A DNA stretch of 64,000 bases from Haloarchaeobius sp. FL176 (GCF_024609245.1 NZ_JANJYH010000005.1:248001-312000), one strand, 5' to 3'. Shown: positions 8,979 through 18,440, counted from the stretch's first letter. Made by a program: numbers and translations. Notes: generated from the sequence alone by a model not told the origin.

Positions 8979-10490
8979 ATGGCAACGGAAGCCGCCCAGC
9001 ACTCCGAGACGTACGAGGAGTTCATCACACTCGTCGAGCGCATCTCGAACGTCGGGAGCGCCCAGTCGCTCTTGAACTGGGACCAGGAGGTCATGATGCC
9101 CGAGGAGGGCACACCTGCCCGGTCGAAGCAGCTCTCGGCGCTCTCGGCGGTGAGCCACGAACTGCTCACCGGCGAGGAGATGACGGGTTACCTCGACGAG
9201 CTGGCGGAGTCGGACCTCGACGCCGAACAGGAGGCCGTCGTGCGCGAGGTGCGCCGGAAGCACGAGCGTGCCGCCCGCGTCCCGACAGACCTCGTCGAGA
9301 CGATCTCCCAGACCGCCGCGGAGGCCCACCCGCTCTGGAAGGAGGCGAAGGCGGAGGACGACTTCTCCATCTTCGCGCCGAAGCTCGAGGAGCTGGTCGA
9401 GCTCAAGCGGGAGTACGCCGAACACATAGACCCCGACCGCGACCCGTACGCGGTGCTGTTCGAGGACTACGAACCGTACCTCGGGCTCGACACCGCCGAG
9501 GAGACGCTCACCGAACTGCGCGACGAGCTCGTCCCGCTCGTCGAGGACATCCGCGCCTCCGACGCCGACCTCGCGACCCCGTTCGAGGGCGAGTTCGACG
9601 AGGAGACCCAGGAGGAACTGGCCCGCGACGTGCTCGACACGCTCGGCTACGACTGGGACCGCGGCCGCCTCGATGTCGCGCCGCACCCGTTCTCGACGGG
9701 CAACCAGTTCGACGCCCGCGTGACGACCCGGTTCGACGAGTCCGACCCGCTCGGCGCGCTCACCTCGACCGTCCACGAGTTCGGCCACGCGACGTACACG
9801 CTCGGCCTGCCCGACGAGCACTACGGCACGCCGCTGGGCGAGTCCCGCGACCTGACCGTCCACGAGAGCCAGAGCCGCCTCTGGGAGAACCACGTCGGCC
9901 GCTCCGAGCCGTTCTGGGAGCGCTTCCTCCCCGCGATGCAGGAGCGCTTCCCGCAGGTCGACGACGCCACGCCCCGTGACGTCTACGAGGCCGCGAACAC
10001 CGTCAAGGAGGACAACCTCATCCGCGTCGAGGCGGACGAGCTGACCTACCACATGCACATCGTCGTCCGCTTCGAGATCGAGCGCGAGCTCATCTCGGGC
10101 GAACTCGACGTGGAAGACGTGCCCGAGGTCTGGAACGACAAGTACGAGGAGTACCTGGGCATCCGGCCCGACACCGACGCCGAGGGCTGCCTGCAGGACA
10201 TCCACTGGAGCCACGGCAGCTTCGGCTACTTCCCGACGTACTCCCTGGGCTCCGTGCTCGCCGCCCAGCTCTACGAGGCCGCCGAGGCCGACCTCGGGGA
10301 CCTCGACGAGCGCACCAGCGAGGGCGAGTTCGACGGCCTCCACGAGTGGCTCACCGAGAACGTCCACCAGCACGGCTGTCTGTACACCACGGACGACCTC
10401 GTGAAAGAGGCGACCGGCGAGGGCTTCACCGCCGACTACTTCCTCGACTACGTCACCGAGAAGTACGGCGAACTGTACGACCTGGACTGA
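8979..10490 (+). CDS. Carboxypeptidase M32 (thermostable carboxypeptidase 1 family)
   Basis: This is a cytosolic zinc carboxypeptidase of 503 aa that removes C-terminal residues from peptides. The metal motif HEFGH is at residues 266-270, with the flanking TSTVHEFGHATYTLGLP typical of M32. The family segment VHESQSRLWENHVGRS follows, and near the C-terminus GxxxSY/FGYFPTYSLGSVLAAQ is conserved. Length matches the family at about 500 aa. The chosen ATG has AT-rich sequence about 27 nt upstream. An in-frame upstream ATG at 8883 would run into the promoter of the divergent CBS-MaoC gene and is less likely. Confidence 0.95.
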   Translation: MATEAAQHSETYEEFITLVERISNVGSAQSLLNWDQEVMMPEEGTPARSKQLSALSAVSHELLTGEEMTGYLDELAESDLDAEQEAVVREVRRKHERAARVPTDLVETISQTAAEAHPLWKEAKAEDDFSIFAPKLEELVELKREYAEHIDPDRDPYAVLFEDYEPYLGLDTAEETLTELRDELVPLVEDIRASDADLATPFEGEFDEETQEELARDVLDTLGYDWDRGRLDVAPHPFSTGNQFDARVTTRFDESDPLGALTSTVHEFGHATYTLGLPDEHYGTPLGESRDLTVHESQSRLWENHVGRSEPFWERFLPAMQERFPQVDDATPRDVYEAANTVKEDNLIRVEADELTYHMHIVVRFEIERELISGELDVEDVPEVWNDKYEEYLGIRPDTDAEGCLQDIHWSHGSFGYFPTYSLGSVLAAQLYEAAEADLGDLDERTSEGEFDGLHEWLTENVHQHGCLYTTDDLVKEATGEGFTADYFLDYVTEKYGELYDLD

Positions 10491-10530
10491 CACCGAACCG
10501 AAGCGCTAACGTCCCCCGCAACCCGTACGG

Positions 10531-11856
10531 GTGAGCGTGCAACGTCTCCGTTCCGCGGCCGCCGAGCTCCGGACGCCCGGCGGGCGCGCCCGTCTCTTCG
10601 CGCTGCTGGCGCTCGTCTTTCTCGCGGTCGCCGTCGCCGGCTACGTGACGACCCCGACACAGCCCGTGCTGACGGTCGACGAGGAGTCGCCCGAGAACAA
10701 CACGCTCGTCGCCGTCCAGGGCTACCAGGACGGCGGGAAAGCCCTCGAGATAACGCCCGACGGCGAGGTGGCGTGGCAGTACACCGAACCCGACGACGTG
10801 TTCGACCTCGAGCTGGTGAACGAGTCGACCGTGCAGGTGTCGACCGCCTCCACCGTTCCCGACTCCGAGTGCCCCGAGCCGTACGCCAGCGACGGCTACG
10901 ACGGCTGTGTGCGCAACGCGCTCCAGCACGTCGACACGGACACCAACGACGTCGTCTGGGAGTACGCCTGGTACGACGTCGAGAAGCACGAGCACGAGCT
11001 CCACGACGCAGACCGCTACGTCGTCGACGGCGAGCCGCGCTACGCCATGGCCGACATGGGCAACGACCGGGTGTTCGCCGTCGACCACGACGGAACCCTG
11101 CTCTGGGAGTGGAACGCCACGGACGACTACGAGATGCCCGACGGGATGGGCCCCGAGGGTGACTGGACGCACGTGAACGACATCGACCGCATCGAGCCGG
11201 GCGTGTTCCAGATCAGCCTGCGGAACTTCGACACCGTCGCCGAGCTACACGTCGAGAACGGCTCCGTCTCGGTCGAGCCGGTCGTCGGGCCGAACGAGTT
11301 CCACGCCGACGACGAGGGCGAACTGTACGAGCAGCACAACCCGGACCGACTCGCCGACGGCTCGCTCATCGTCGCCGACAGCGAGCACGACCGCATCGTC
11401 GAGTTCGGGCCGGACGGCGACGTGGTCTGGGAGGTCGGCGGCAGTGCGACGTTCGACTGGCCGCGCGACGGCGACCGGCTCCCCGACGGTGACACGCTCG
11501 TCGCCGACTCGTACAACGACCGCGTCGTCGAGGTGAACCCGGACGGCGAGGTCGTCTGGGCGGTGGAGGTCGGCAACCTGGTCTACGAGGTCGACCGGGT
11601 CACCACGCCGGCGAACGCGAGCGACGGGAGCCGTCCCGCGCCGTCGGCCACCCAGGGCGAGTTCTCGAGCGCGATGACCGACGCGAACGTCGTCGCGGAG
11701 TACCTCGCGTTCGGCATCGCGGTCTCGAAGTACGTCCTGCCCTACGGCGTCGCCGAACAGCTGTACTGGCTGCTCGGCGCCGTCTTCTCGCTGCTGCTCG
11801 CGGGCGTCGAGCGCTACCGCGCGTCGTCGCGGTCGCTGTCGCTGCCCTCGCGCTGA
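10531..11856 (+). CDS. Membrane-anchored arylsulfotransferase-like beta-propeller protein
   Basis: This 441-aa protein has an N-terminal membrane helix (about residues 22-45), a repeat region like the arylsulfotransferase ASST family, and a second hydrophobic segment near the C-terminus (about 385-430). The repeats HNPDRLADGSLIVADSEHDRIVEF and WPRDGDRLPDGDTLVADSYNDRVVEV are propeller blades; each pairs 'designed text' with DGDVVWEV. The outside face probably holds the propeller. GTG is the start, with GCTAACG about 27 nt upstream. Enzymatic activity is unproven; haloarchaeal members are annotated from homology only. Its last 43 nt overlap the opposite-strand gene. Confidence 0.75.
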   Translation: MSVQRLRSAAAELRTPGGRARLFALLALVFLAVAVAGYVTTPTQPVLTVDEESPENNTLVAVQGYQDGGKALEITPDGEVAWQYTEPDDVFDLELVNESTVQVSTASTVPDSECPEPYASDGYDGCVRNALQHVDTDTNDVVWEYAWYDVEKHEHELHDADRYVVDGEPRYAMADMGNDRVFAVDHDGTLLWEWNATDDYEMPDGMGPEGDWTHVNDIDRIEPGVFQISLRNFDTVAELHVENGSVSVEPVVGPNEFHADDEGELYEQHNPDRLADGSLIVADSEHDRIVEFGPDGDVVWEVGGSATFDWPRDGDRLPDGDTLVADSYNDRVVEVNPDGEVVWAVEVGNLVYEVDRVTTPANASDGSRPAPSATQGEFSSAMTDANVVAEYLAFGIAVSKYVLPYGVAEQLYWLLGAVFSLLLAGVERYRASSRSLSLPSR

Positions 11857-12524
11857 CGGCGCGCGAGCAGCGCCTCGAGGTCGTCGAGCAGGTCCGGCAG
11901 CACCAGCCGTGCGCCGGGGTCGAAGGAGAACAGCGTCCCGTCCGTTGGCTCGCCGGTCGGCGCGACGTAGACGAGCGTCTGGTCGGCGGCCGTGACGACT
12001 ACGCTCGCCGGCTCCGTGCCGTCAGCGTCGAGCGCACGGGCGAGCCGGCGACAGCGGGCGCGAGCCTCGACGGCAGACAGCCCGCCCGCCTCGTCACGCT
12101 CGTAGGCGACCCTCACGTCGTCGCTGGACCGGTGGGCGACCGCACGGAGGGCGAACTCGCTCCGGGTACGGACGAGTCGGACGAGCAGGTCGTCCGTGTA
12201 CGGGGCGACGCCCGCGATGGCGGACAGCTCCTCGGTGCGAGTGCCGTCCTCGCGGTGGAGGCGCTGCATGTACGCCAGCGCGAGGTCCTTGGCCTCCGCG
12301 AGCGTCGCCGTCCGGCCGAGCGTCAGTGGCGTCCAGTAGCCGTCGCCGAACAGCCGGTGGACACGGACGAGGTAGCCACTCGCGGTCATCTCGCTGGCCC
12401 GGCCGTTGGGCGAGTCGTAGCGCGGGAGGATGCTCAGCGCGAGTTCGCGTGGCTCGTGGAAGTACTCCGCACCGTTCCGCCCCTCGTACTCGCGGACCCA
12501 GCCTGTCGGCAGGTCGCCGTCCAT
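11814..12524 (-). CDS. Conserved haloarchaeal protein, function unknown
   Basis: This is a 236-aa acidic soluble protein with no recognised domain. The N-terminal part (GWVREYEGRNGAEYFHEP...) contains aromatic-rich segments, and the C-terminal half reads like an alpha/beta domain ending in an Arg/Asp-rich tail. It starts directly beside the archaemetzincin stop (no intervening base), so the two are probably co-transcribed. Its 3' end overlaps the ASST-like gene by 43 nt, tail to tail. I see no signal peptide or metal motif and assign no function. Confidence 0.7.
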   Translation of the reverse strand: MDGDLPTGWVREYEGRNGAEYFHEPRELALSILPRYDSPNGRASEMTASGYLVRVHRLFGDGYWTPLTLGRTATLAEAKDLALAYMQRLHREDGTRTEELSAIAGVAPYTDDLLVRLVRTRSEFALRAVAHRSSDDVRVAYERDEAGGLSAVEARARCRRLARALDADGTEPASVVVTAADQTLVYVAPTGEPTDGTLFSFDPGARLVLPDLLDDLEALLARRQREGSDSDRDDAR

Positions 12525-13046
12525 CTACAGGACCATCCGCTGGCAGGTCCCACAGAGGTTCTCCTCCTTCACGTCGACCTCGCGGACCGTGGGCGAGAAG
12601 TTCATCACGCACCGCTTGTTGTCGCAGTGTTCGAGCCCCATCGTGTGACCGATCTCGTGGACGATCTCCTTGCGGATGCGGTCCTGAAAGATGTCCTCGG
12701 AGCTGCGGTTCGAGAAGCCGCCGTCGCTGGAGGTCTGGAGCCGATACGTCGAGACCACGCTCCCGCTTCCGTCGAGGTAGGCGAGTCCGAAGACGTAGTT
12801 CCGGCGACGGTAGAACAGGTCCTTCGGCGTGACACCGATGTTCTTGTCGCCCGTCCCGACCTGCTCCGCGAGCTGGATGAACTCCTCGGCGGAGTACTGC
12901 TCTCGGCCATGGTCGTACGCGTCGCTCGGGAGTGGCTGTGGCTCGTGGATCGTCACGTCGCAGTCGTACACCGACCTGATTCCCTCCGAAGCCGCACGCT
13001 TGACGGCGGCGGAGACGTCCCCCACGGGGACGATGTCGACGAGCAT
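12525..13046 (-). CDS. amzA: Archaemetzincin metalloprotease
   Basis: This is a 173-aa zinc protease of the archaemetzincin family. The extended site is complete: His130-Glu131 in HEIGHTMGLEHC, His134, His140, then Cys141, Cys146, Cys165 and Cys168 forming the second structural zinc site, with Met148 as the Met-turn residue. Physiological substrates of archaeal members are unknown. The ATG lies about 27 nt from the palindromic TATA sequence at 13070-13079 in the divergent spacer with the UPF0146 gene, fitting a leaderless mRNA. The downstream gene abuts it. Confidence 0.94.
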   Translation of the reverse strand: MLVDIVPVGDVSAAVKRAASEGIRSVYDCDVTIHEPQPLPSDAYDHGREQYSAEEFIQLAEQVGTGDKNIGVTPKDLFYRRRNYVFGLAYLDGSGSVVSTYRLQTSSDGGFSNRSSEDIFQDRIRKEIVHEIGHTMGLEHCDNKRCVMNFSPTVREVDVKEENLCGTCQRMVL

Positions 13047-13085
13047 GGAAAGCCGTAAGGCTGCCCGGGCTATAAATATCCCGCC
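13047..13085. promoter_or_regulatory. divergent promoter between amzA and UPF0146 gene
   Basis: This 39-bp spacer holds CTATAAATAT (13070-13079), the clearest TATA box in this part of the window, correctly spaced (about 27 nt) for amzA on the minus strand. For the plus-strand gene a weaker box, CCGTAAGG, lies near 13053-13059. The sequence gives no further operator. Confidence 0.55.
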
Positions 13086-13526
13086 GTGGTCCCCGACTCG
13101 TGCCCCGCACTGGTCGACCGACTCGCCCGCTTCGAGCGGGTGGTCGAGGTCGGTATCGGCAACCGGACCGACGTGGCCGCCGGGCTCGCCGAACGGGGCG
13201 TCACCGTCACCGCGACGGACGTGCGTGACTGTCAGGTTCCCGACGGCGTTCGCTTCGTCCGCGACGACGTGACCGACCCCGACCCTTCGGTGTACGCGGC
13301 GGCCGACGCCGTCTACGCGCTGAACTGCCCGCCGGAACTCCAGCGAGCGGTCGCGGCGGTCGCCCGCGACGCCGACGCTGCCTGCTTCCTCACGACTCTC
13401 GGTGGCGACCCGACGACGCTCCCGGTGACGCCGGAGACGGTTCCGGGCGACACGCTGTTCGTCGTGGACACCGACGCGCCGGGCGGCGGCCGACGGCGTG
13501 GACGACGCCGTCGCGGCGGCCGCTGA
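13086..13526 (+). CDS. UPF0146 family protein (methyltransferase-like fold)
   Basis: This is a small 146-aa archaeal protein whose N-terminal half, [29 protein letters not shown], resembles the SAM-binding motif I and acidic loop of class I methyltransferases. The catalytic part of a methyltransferase is missing, as in other UPF0146 members. The GTG start is supported by family alignment from memory. The last 20 residues become Gly/Arg-rich ([14 protein letters not shown]), unlike the acidic norm here. The gene may therefore end through a small frameshift near 13480. Confidence 0.75.
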   Translation: MVPDSCPALVDRLARFERVVEVGIGNRTDVAAGLAERGVTVTATDVRDCQVPDGVRFVRDDVTDPDPSVYAAADAVYALNCPPELQRAVAAVARDADAACFLTTLGGDPTTLPVTPETVPGDTLFVVDTDAPGGGRRRGRRRRGGR

Positions 13527-13614
13527 CGACGTCGACGCGCCCCGCAGCGGCGGTGATGATCGCTCGCATCCAGGGTCCGATAGGCCCATTACCCGGGGGA
13601 ACAGATGGCGGGGT

Positions 13615-14484
13615 ATGCAGGTGGACACGGTCGTCCTGGACGTCGACGGCGTGCTCGTCGATGTCTCCGACTCCTACCGGCGTGCCATCGTGGACGCCGT
13701 CGAGCACGTCTACGGCGAGACCATCGACCGTGCGGACGTGCAGGCGTTCAAAGACGCCGAGGGGTTCAACAACGACTGGGAGCTGACGTACGCCGCGGCG
13801 CTGTTCGTCCTCGCGAAGCGTGAGGGGTTGGCGCTCGAACTCGAGGAGTTCACCGACGAGATACGCGAACACGGCGGCGGACTCGACGCCGCCGAACTCG
13901 TCGTCGGCAGCGAGGTGGGCGCAGCGGCCCTCGACGCGGTCCACGAGGCCTGGGACACCGACCGCCTCCATGACGTGTTCCAGCAGCTCTACCTCGGCAG
14001 CGAGCGCTACCGCGAGCTCGAGGGCGGCGAGCCGGACATGGACCACGAGGGGTACATCGAGAACGAGCCCGTCATCGCCACGCCGGCGACGGTCGCAGCG
14101 CTCACGGAACGCTGGAACGTCGGCATCGTCACCGGCCGCCCGGCCGCGGAGGCGGAGATCGCACTGGACCGTGTGGGGCTGGAGGTCCCCGACGAACACC
14201 GGTTCACGATGGACGACTGGGAGGCCGGCAAGCCCGACCCTCACGCGCTGGTCACGCTCGCCGAGCGCTTCGACGCCGACTCGCTCGTCTTCGTCGGCGA
14301 CACCATCGACGATATCCAGACCGCACGCAACGCCGCCAGCGAGGATACGGCCCGCGAGTACCACGCCGTCGGCGTCCTCAGCGGCGGGCTCTCCGGCGTC
14401 TCCGGCAAGGAGAAGTTCGTGGCCTACGGCGCCGAAGCTATCCTCGACGACGTGACGCTCCTGCCCGACCTTCTGGAGACGTAA
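13615..14484 (+). CDS. HAD superfamily phosphatase (TIGR01548-like)
   Basis: This is a 289-aa haloacid-dehalogenase hydrolase. Motif I is [11 protein letters not shown] (nucleophile Asp), motif II is VGIVTGRP, motif III Lys is in EAGKPDPHA, and motif IV is [13 protein letters not shown] helical cap insertion spans about residues 20-140. It resembles the archaeal TIGR01548 phosphatases of unknown substrate, some of which have been linked by annotation to imidazoleglycerol phosphate chemistry. The ATG is preceded by CATTACCC about 27 nt upstream. The frame is open upstream, but that part overlaps the UPF0146 gene. Confidence 0.88.
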   Translation: MQVDTVVLDVDGVLVDVSDSYRRAIVDAVEHVYGETIDRADVQAFKDAEGFNNDWELTYAAALFVLAKREGLALELEEFTDEIREHGGGLDAAELVVGSEVGAAALDAVHEAWDTDRLHDVFQQLYLGSERYRELEGGEPDMDHEGYIENEPVIATPATVAALTERWNVGIVTGRPAAEAEIALDRVGLEVPDEHRFTMDDWEAGKPDPHALVTLAERFDADSLVFVGDTIDDIQTARNAASEDTAREYHAVGVLSGGLSGVSGKEKFVAYGAEAILDDVTLLPDLLET

Positions 14485-14538
14485 TCGCCCGACGACAGCT
14501 AGCCAGAGTTTTACGTCGGCACCGCCGACCCCATCCTG

Positions 14539-14946
14539 ATGGGTACCCGACTTCGGCGGCTCGGATGGGCACTCCCGATCGGTATCGCACCCGCTGTCGT
14601 CGGCGGCGCAACGTTCAGCCCACCAGACCCGTTCACGAACATCGCGTACGTCGCCGCGGCCTTCGCGGTCACGCTCCTGCTCGGCTACCACGTCGCGGTC
14701 ATCGAGACTCCCACCGACGAGGAGACGCCGGACCCCGACCGACTCTGGCTGTTCGCCGGCACCCTGCTCGTGTTCCTGCTCGCCGGCGGCACCGTCTTCA
14801 GCCGGCTCGACGCCACGATGCTCTGGGACCTTCCAGAGGGCCAGGAGCTCGCCGCCGTCGCCGGCATCGTCGGCGGCCTGTTCCTCCTCGCCGAGCTGGT
14901 CATCTACTACGGTCCCTTCGACCGGCTCTACGGGCTGTTCCGGTGA
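14539..14946 (+). CDS. Small multi-pass membrane protein
   Basis: This is a 135-aa hydrophobic protein with about four predicted helices (near residues 10-26, 33-54, 69-87 and 104-123) and acidic loops. A box GTTTTACGTC lies about 27 nt before the ATG. No family is recognised, and no partner gene shows its job. The gene stands alone between the HAD phosphatase and another small membrane protein. Confidence 0.65.
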   Translation: MGTRLRRLGWALPIGIAPAVVGGATFSPPDPFTNIAYVAAAFAVTLLLGYHVAVIETPTDEETPDPDRLWLFAGTLLVFLLAGGTVFSRLDATMLWDLPEGQELAAVAGIVGGLFLLAELVIYYGPFDRLYGLFR

Positions 14947-15102
14947 CGAGCAGTCTCTCCCCGAGACGGTGACCGAGATGTGATTCCCGTGGACGAGTCT
15001 CCGGAGCCAGCACCGGCCAGCGGCCCCCGCAGTTCTCGGCGTAGACGCCACGAATCCCGAGTAGCACCTTTTTTCTCCGCCGGTGACGTACGACCGGTCA
15101 GT

Positions 15103-15357
15103 ATGGGCCAGAGCATCTTCGGGCAGTTCTCGCTGCTGGTGACGCTCGCGTTCGCGCTGCCGGCGATGGCGGCGGGCGTCGACCTCTTCTTCCTCCAGGG
15201 GAACACGACCTGGGGCGCGGCGCTGATCGGCATCGGTGTGTTGATGATACTGATGGAGAAGTACGTCGACAACCCGTTCGACGCGGGCAGCATCGTCGGC
15301 GAGACGGTGGTCGACGCGGCGGTGAAGGAGCCGGACGAGAGCGAGGAGAGGGAGTAA
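15103..15357 (+). CDS. Small two-helix membrane protein
   Basis: This is an 84-aa protein with two hydrophobic segments (about residues 5-28 and 37-52), then an acidic, Glu-rich tail. It looks like one of the short haloarchaeal membrane families with the pattern FALP...GVDLF. The start is the ATG about 30 nt after the T-rich box CCTTTTTTCTCC. It converges on the M24-like gene with 25 bp between stops. Function is unknown. Confidence 0.65.
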   Translation: MGQSIFGQFSLLVTLAFALPAMAAGVDLFFLQGNTTWGAALIGIGVLMILMEKYVDNPFDAGSIVGETVVDAAVKEPDESEERE

Positions 15358-15382
15358 GGAGAAGGAGTAGGCGGAGCGGGAG

Positions 15383-16477
15383 TCAGGGCGAGAGCGAGCG
15401 CGGGAACGCACCGAGCAGCTCCCCGCCGTCTTCAGTGACGGCGACGAGCTCGGCGAGGCGGACGGTGCCTTCTGTCGGGTCAGATACACGCACGTCGAGC
15501 GCGAGCACCGCGCCGACGGGGAGCTCGTCGCCACCGGCGAGCGTGGGCCGTTCCCGGCGGTCGAGGCCGACACCGTAGCCGCCCGACTCGGGCGATGGGT
15601 CGAAGCCGTAGGCGGTGACCTCCGCGTCGAGTTCGGTCCGGACGGCGTCGGCACCGTCCGGGGCGAGTTCGGGAATCGCGGCGTCGAGTGCGCCCTCGGT
15701 GGCGAGCTGTGCGCGGCGGGTCCAGCCGCCGTCGCCGTCGACGACGAACGTGCGGACGAGCCGGCCGTGGTAGCCGTCGGGGCCCTGCGGCGCGAGGTCG
15801 ACGACGACCGTCTGGCCGGGCTCGATGGTGGTCTCGGAGCGGGGCGTGGCGGGCTCGCCGTCCACGCCGATGGCGGTGTATCCGGGAGCCATCCCCTCGG
15901 CGGCGATGGCGGCGTCCACCTCGCGACGGAGCCGGAGGGCGGTCAGTGGCGCGTCGTCCCAGTCGAGCCGACCCTCGTGAGCGTGGGCGTCGGCGAGCAC
16001 CGCGGCGGCGCGGCGCATCCCAGCGCAGGCGGCGGACTGGACCGTGGACTGACGGAGGCGCTCGGCGTCGGTCTTCCCGGCGCGTGCGTCGTCGACGACC
16101 GCCGTGGAGGCGACCGCGTAGCCCGCCTCCTCGAGGTAGAGTGCGGCGTCGTGCGGGATCGTCCTGGGCGTGAGGACGGTGCCGTCGAGCGCGAGGTCGT
16201 CGAGGACGGTCCCGACGCGCTCGCCCGTCGGAATCTCCCCGCCGGCTGGCAGCACGCTGTCCCCCGGGAACGTCTCGCGGGCGGCGGCCGGTGCGTCGGC
16301 GGCCAGCAGCATGGCGGTGTCGCCGGTGACGACCACGCCGAGCTCGCCGTCGACGCGGCCGGCACGGCCGAGATACCGGAGCGTGGGGTCGTCCTCGCGG
16401 CCGACGTGGACGAAGGCGCACGCGTCACGGCTGCGGAGCTCCTCGCGGATCTCCTCGAACGGAACGGGCCGGGTCAT
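15383..16477 (-). CDS. M24 (Xaa-Pro peptidase-like) protein with degraded metal site
   Basis: This 364-aa protein has the creatinase/prolidase two-domain layout: an N-terminal domain to about residue 125 and a pita-bread domain after it. Only the first of the five canonical metal ligands is retained (Asp227 in VVVDLAP). The second Asp is Arg239 (GYHGRLVRTF), the GHG histidine is Tyr301 (GYGVGL), the Glu of the EPG segment is Asp328, and the last Glu aligns with Ala342. It is probably not a di-metal peptidase. It starts 4 bp after the helicase stop, so the two are likely one operon. Confidence 0.75.
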   Translation of the reverse strand: MTRPVPFEEIREELRSRDACAFVHVGREDDPTLRYLGRAGRVDGELGVVVTGDTAMLLAADAPAAARETFPGDSVLPAGGEIPTGERVGTVLDDLALDGTVLTPRTIPHDAALYLEEAGYAVASTAVVDDARAGKTDAERLRQSTVQSAACAGMRRAAAVLADAHAHEGRLDWDDAPLTALRLRREVDAAIAAEGMAPGYTAIGVDGEPATPRSETTIEPGQTVVVDLAPQGPDGYHGRLVRTFVVDGDGGWTRRAQLATEGALDAAIPELAPDGADAVRTELDAEVTAYGFDPSPESGGYGVGLDRRERPTLAGGDELPVGAVLALDVRVSDPTEGTVRLAELVAVTEDGGELLGAFPRSLSP

Positions 16478-16481
16478 GTGG

Positions 16482-18323
16482 TCAGTCGGCGGCCTCGAGG
16501 GGCTCGCTCGCCAGCTCTGCGAGCTCGTCCGTGGTGGCCCCGGTGAGCTCGTTGTTCAGCAGTACGTCGATGGGGAGCGTGGGTGCGCCGCTGACGAGGT
16601 TCTCGAGCAGGACCAGCCGTTCGCGGGCCCGGGACATCCCGACGTAGAACACGCGGCGCTCGTTGTCGGTCAGCACCGGCACCGGCGAGGTGGTCTTCGT
16701 GAACTCGAGGTCGTCGTCGAGCTCGTCCTCGTCGATGGTGGCGACCATCTGCTCGACGACCTTCTCGGTGAGGTCGGTGCCGACGAACACGTGGTCGGCC
16801 TCGCGACCCTTCGCGGAGTGGATGGTGCCGACACGGACGGCGTTGCGCTCCATGTCCCGGTACTCCTGGGTCGCGAAGTACGCCTTCATCGACTTGCGCT
16901 GGAAGGAGGTGACCTTTCGGACCATGTCCGACGCGGAGGCGGGGCCGGGCATGAACGGCACGAAGTCGGTGACGAGGCTCGGGTCCACGTCGAGCTCGGT
17001 GAGGTCCTCGACGCCCGCGTCCTCCTGCTCGGCGTCGATGGCGTCGAAGAGGTCGTCGCGCTCGTTCGTCCCGAAGGCCGAGTCGGCGAGCATGTCGGCG
17101 AGGCGGCGGGCCTGCAGCCCGTTTACCTCCTCGTCCTCGTCGAGGGCCTCGACGGCAGTGACGTAGTCGTCGAGGCGGTCGGTCCACATGCGCTGGTCGG
17201 TGAGGGATTTGAACGGGATGCCCTCGCTGATGAACTCGTCGATGAACTGGAACATCTGATAGCGCGCCCGGAACAGCACCATCACGGTGCCGTCGTCGCC
17301 CTGGACGGTGCGGCGGACGTTCCGGACGAGGTCGAGCATCGACGGACTCTCTACGGCCTCGACGGTGCCGCCCTCCTTGCGCGGCTTGAGGTCCTTGTCC
17401 TGGCGCTTGTCGATGTGACGGATCTCGCGGTTGACGACGTTCAGGATGCGGGAGGGAAGCCGGTAGGAGTTCGGCAGGATGACATCCTCGTCGGGGTCGG
17501 CCTCGAGCAGCAGGTCGGGGTCCGCGCCCTGCCAGGCGTAGACCACCTGGTCGTCGTCACCGGCGATGAGCACGCTGTCCATGTGCGGTTTCCACTCCTC
17601 GTACACCTCGTGCTGGAGCGTGGTGATGTCCTGGAACTCGTCGATGACGAGGTGGTCGACGCTCGGCAGCAGCGAGCGCTGCTTGACGCGTTCGAGCATG
17701 TCGGCGAAGCCGGTGAGGTCGTGCTCGCCCTTGTAGTTCCGCCAGCCGCGGATGACTTCGGGCACGTCGATGCGGTCGTCGTCCGAGGGCCACGTCGGCG
17801 TGTACTTGTTGCCGTCCTGTGCGTTCGGATCGATCTCCGGCGGGAGGCGGACCTCCTCGACGTTCCACTGGAAGGGCACGTCGTACCAGTCGGCCACGTC
17901 GCGCTCGGTCCGCTGGAGCCACTGCGAGGTGGCTATTATCTTGTTCCCGATGGTCGTCGAGCGGGCAGTGCGGCGGCCCGCGCCGCCGTACTCGTCTTCG
18001 TACTCGATGCCGTACTCCTCGCAGAACTCCTCCTTGTCGGACTCGCTGACGACGTCGCCACGGGAGAGATTGAGCAGCTCGTAGGCCTTCGCGTGCATCG
18101 TACAGACGTTGCCCTGCAGAGAGCGAGGGTTGATGTCGAGGCGCTCGGCGAGGCGCTCGCGGACCTCGGCGGCGGCAGCGCGGGTGTAGGAGACGACGAG
18201 GATGTCGCGATGGCTGACGTCCTCTCGTTCGAGTAGTTCCTCGACTCGGTCGAGGAGGGCTGTCGTCTTCCCACTCCCCGGCCCACCGAACAGGCGGGTG
18301 AGTTTCGTGTCGGCGTCGCTCAT
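16482..18323 (-). CDS. UvrD/Rep-family superfamily 1 DNA helicase
   Basis: This is a 613-aa ATP-dependent 3'-5' helicase. Motif I is GGPGSGKTTALL (about residues 14-25), motif II is HLVIDEFQDIT, motif III is DDDQVVYAWQGAD, motif IV has NSYRLP, motif V is GTIHSAKGREADHVFV, and motif VI is VGMSRARERLVLL. Domain size matches haloarchaeal UvrD-like helicases. The role is presumably DNA repair or replication-fork processing. A TATA-like CTTATACGTATC lies about 27 nt upstream of the ATG. The downstream M24-like gene follows after 4 bp. Confidence 0.93.
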   Translation of the reverse strand: MSDADTKLTRLFGGPGSGKTTALLDRVEELLEREDVSHRDILVVSYTRAAAAEVRERLAERLDINPRSLQGNVCTMHAKAYELLNLSRGDVVSESDKEEFCEEYGIEYEDEYGGAGRRTARSTTIGNKIIATSQWLQRTERDVADWYDVPFQWNVEEVRLPPEIDPNAQDGNKYTPTWPSDDDRIDVPEVIRGWRNYKGEHDLTGFADMLERVKQRSLLPSVDHLVIDEFQDITTLQHEVYEEWKPHMDSVLIAGDDDQVVYAWQGADPDLLLEADPDEDVILPNSYRLPSRILNVVNREIRHIDKRQDKDLKPRKEGGTVEAVESPSMLDLVRNVRRTVQGDDGTVMVLFRARYQMFQFIDEFISEGIPFKSLTDQRMWTDRLDDYVTAVEALDEDEEVNGLQARRLADMLADSAFGTNERDDLFDAIDAEQEDAGVEDLTELDVDPSLVTDFVPFMPGPASASDMVRKVTSFQRKSMKAYFATQEYRDMERNAVRVGTIHSAKGREADHVFVGTDLTEKVVEQMVATIDEDELDDDLEFTKTTSPVPVLTDNERRVFYVGMSRARERLVLLENLVSGAPTLPIDVLLNNELTGATTDELAELASEPLEAAD

Positions 18324-18440
18324 TGCACATATACTGGAGGCCGATACGTATAAGAGCCGTGGGTTCGACCGACGCGAGGAATCGGACGCAAGCGCCCTGG
18401 TGTTACCGTGCTGTGGGGAGATGAACTACTGCGAAGAAAC

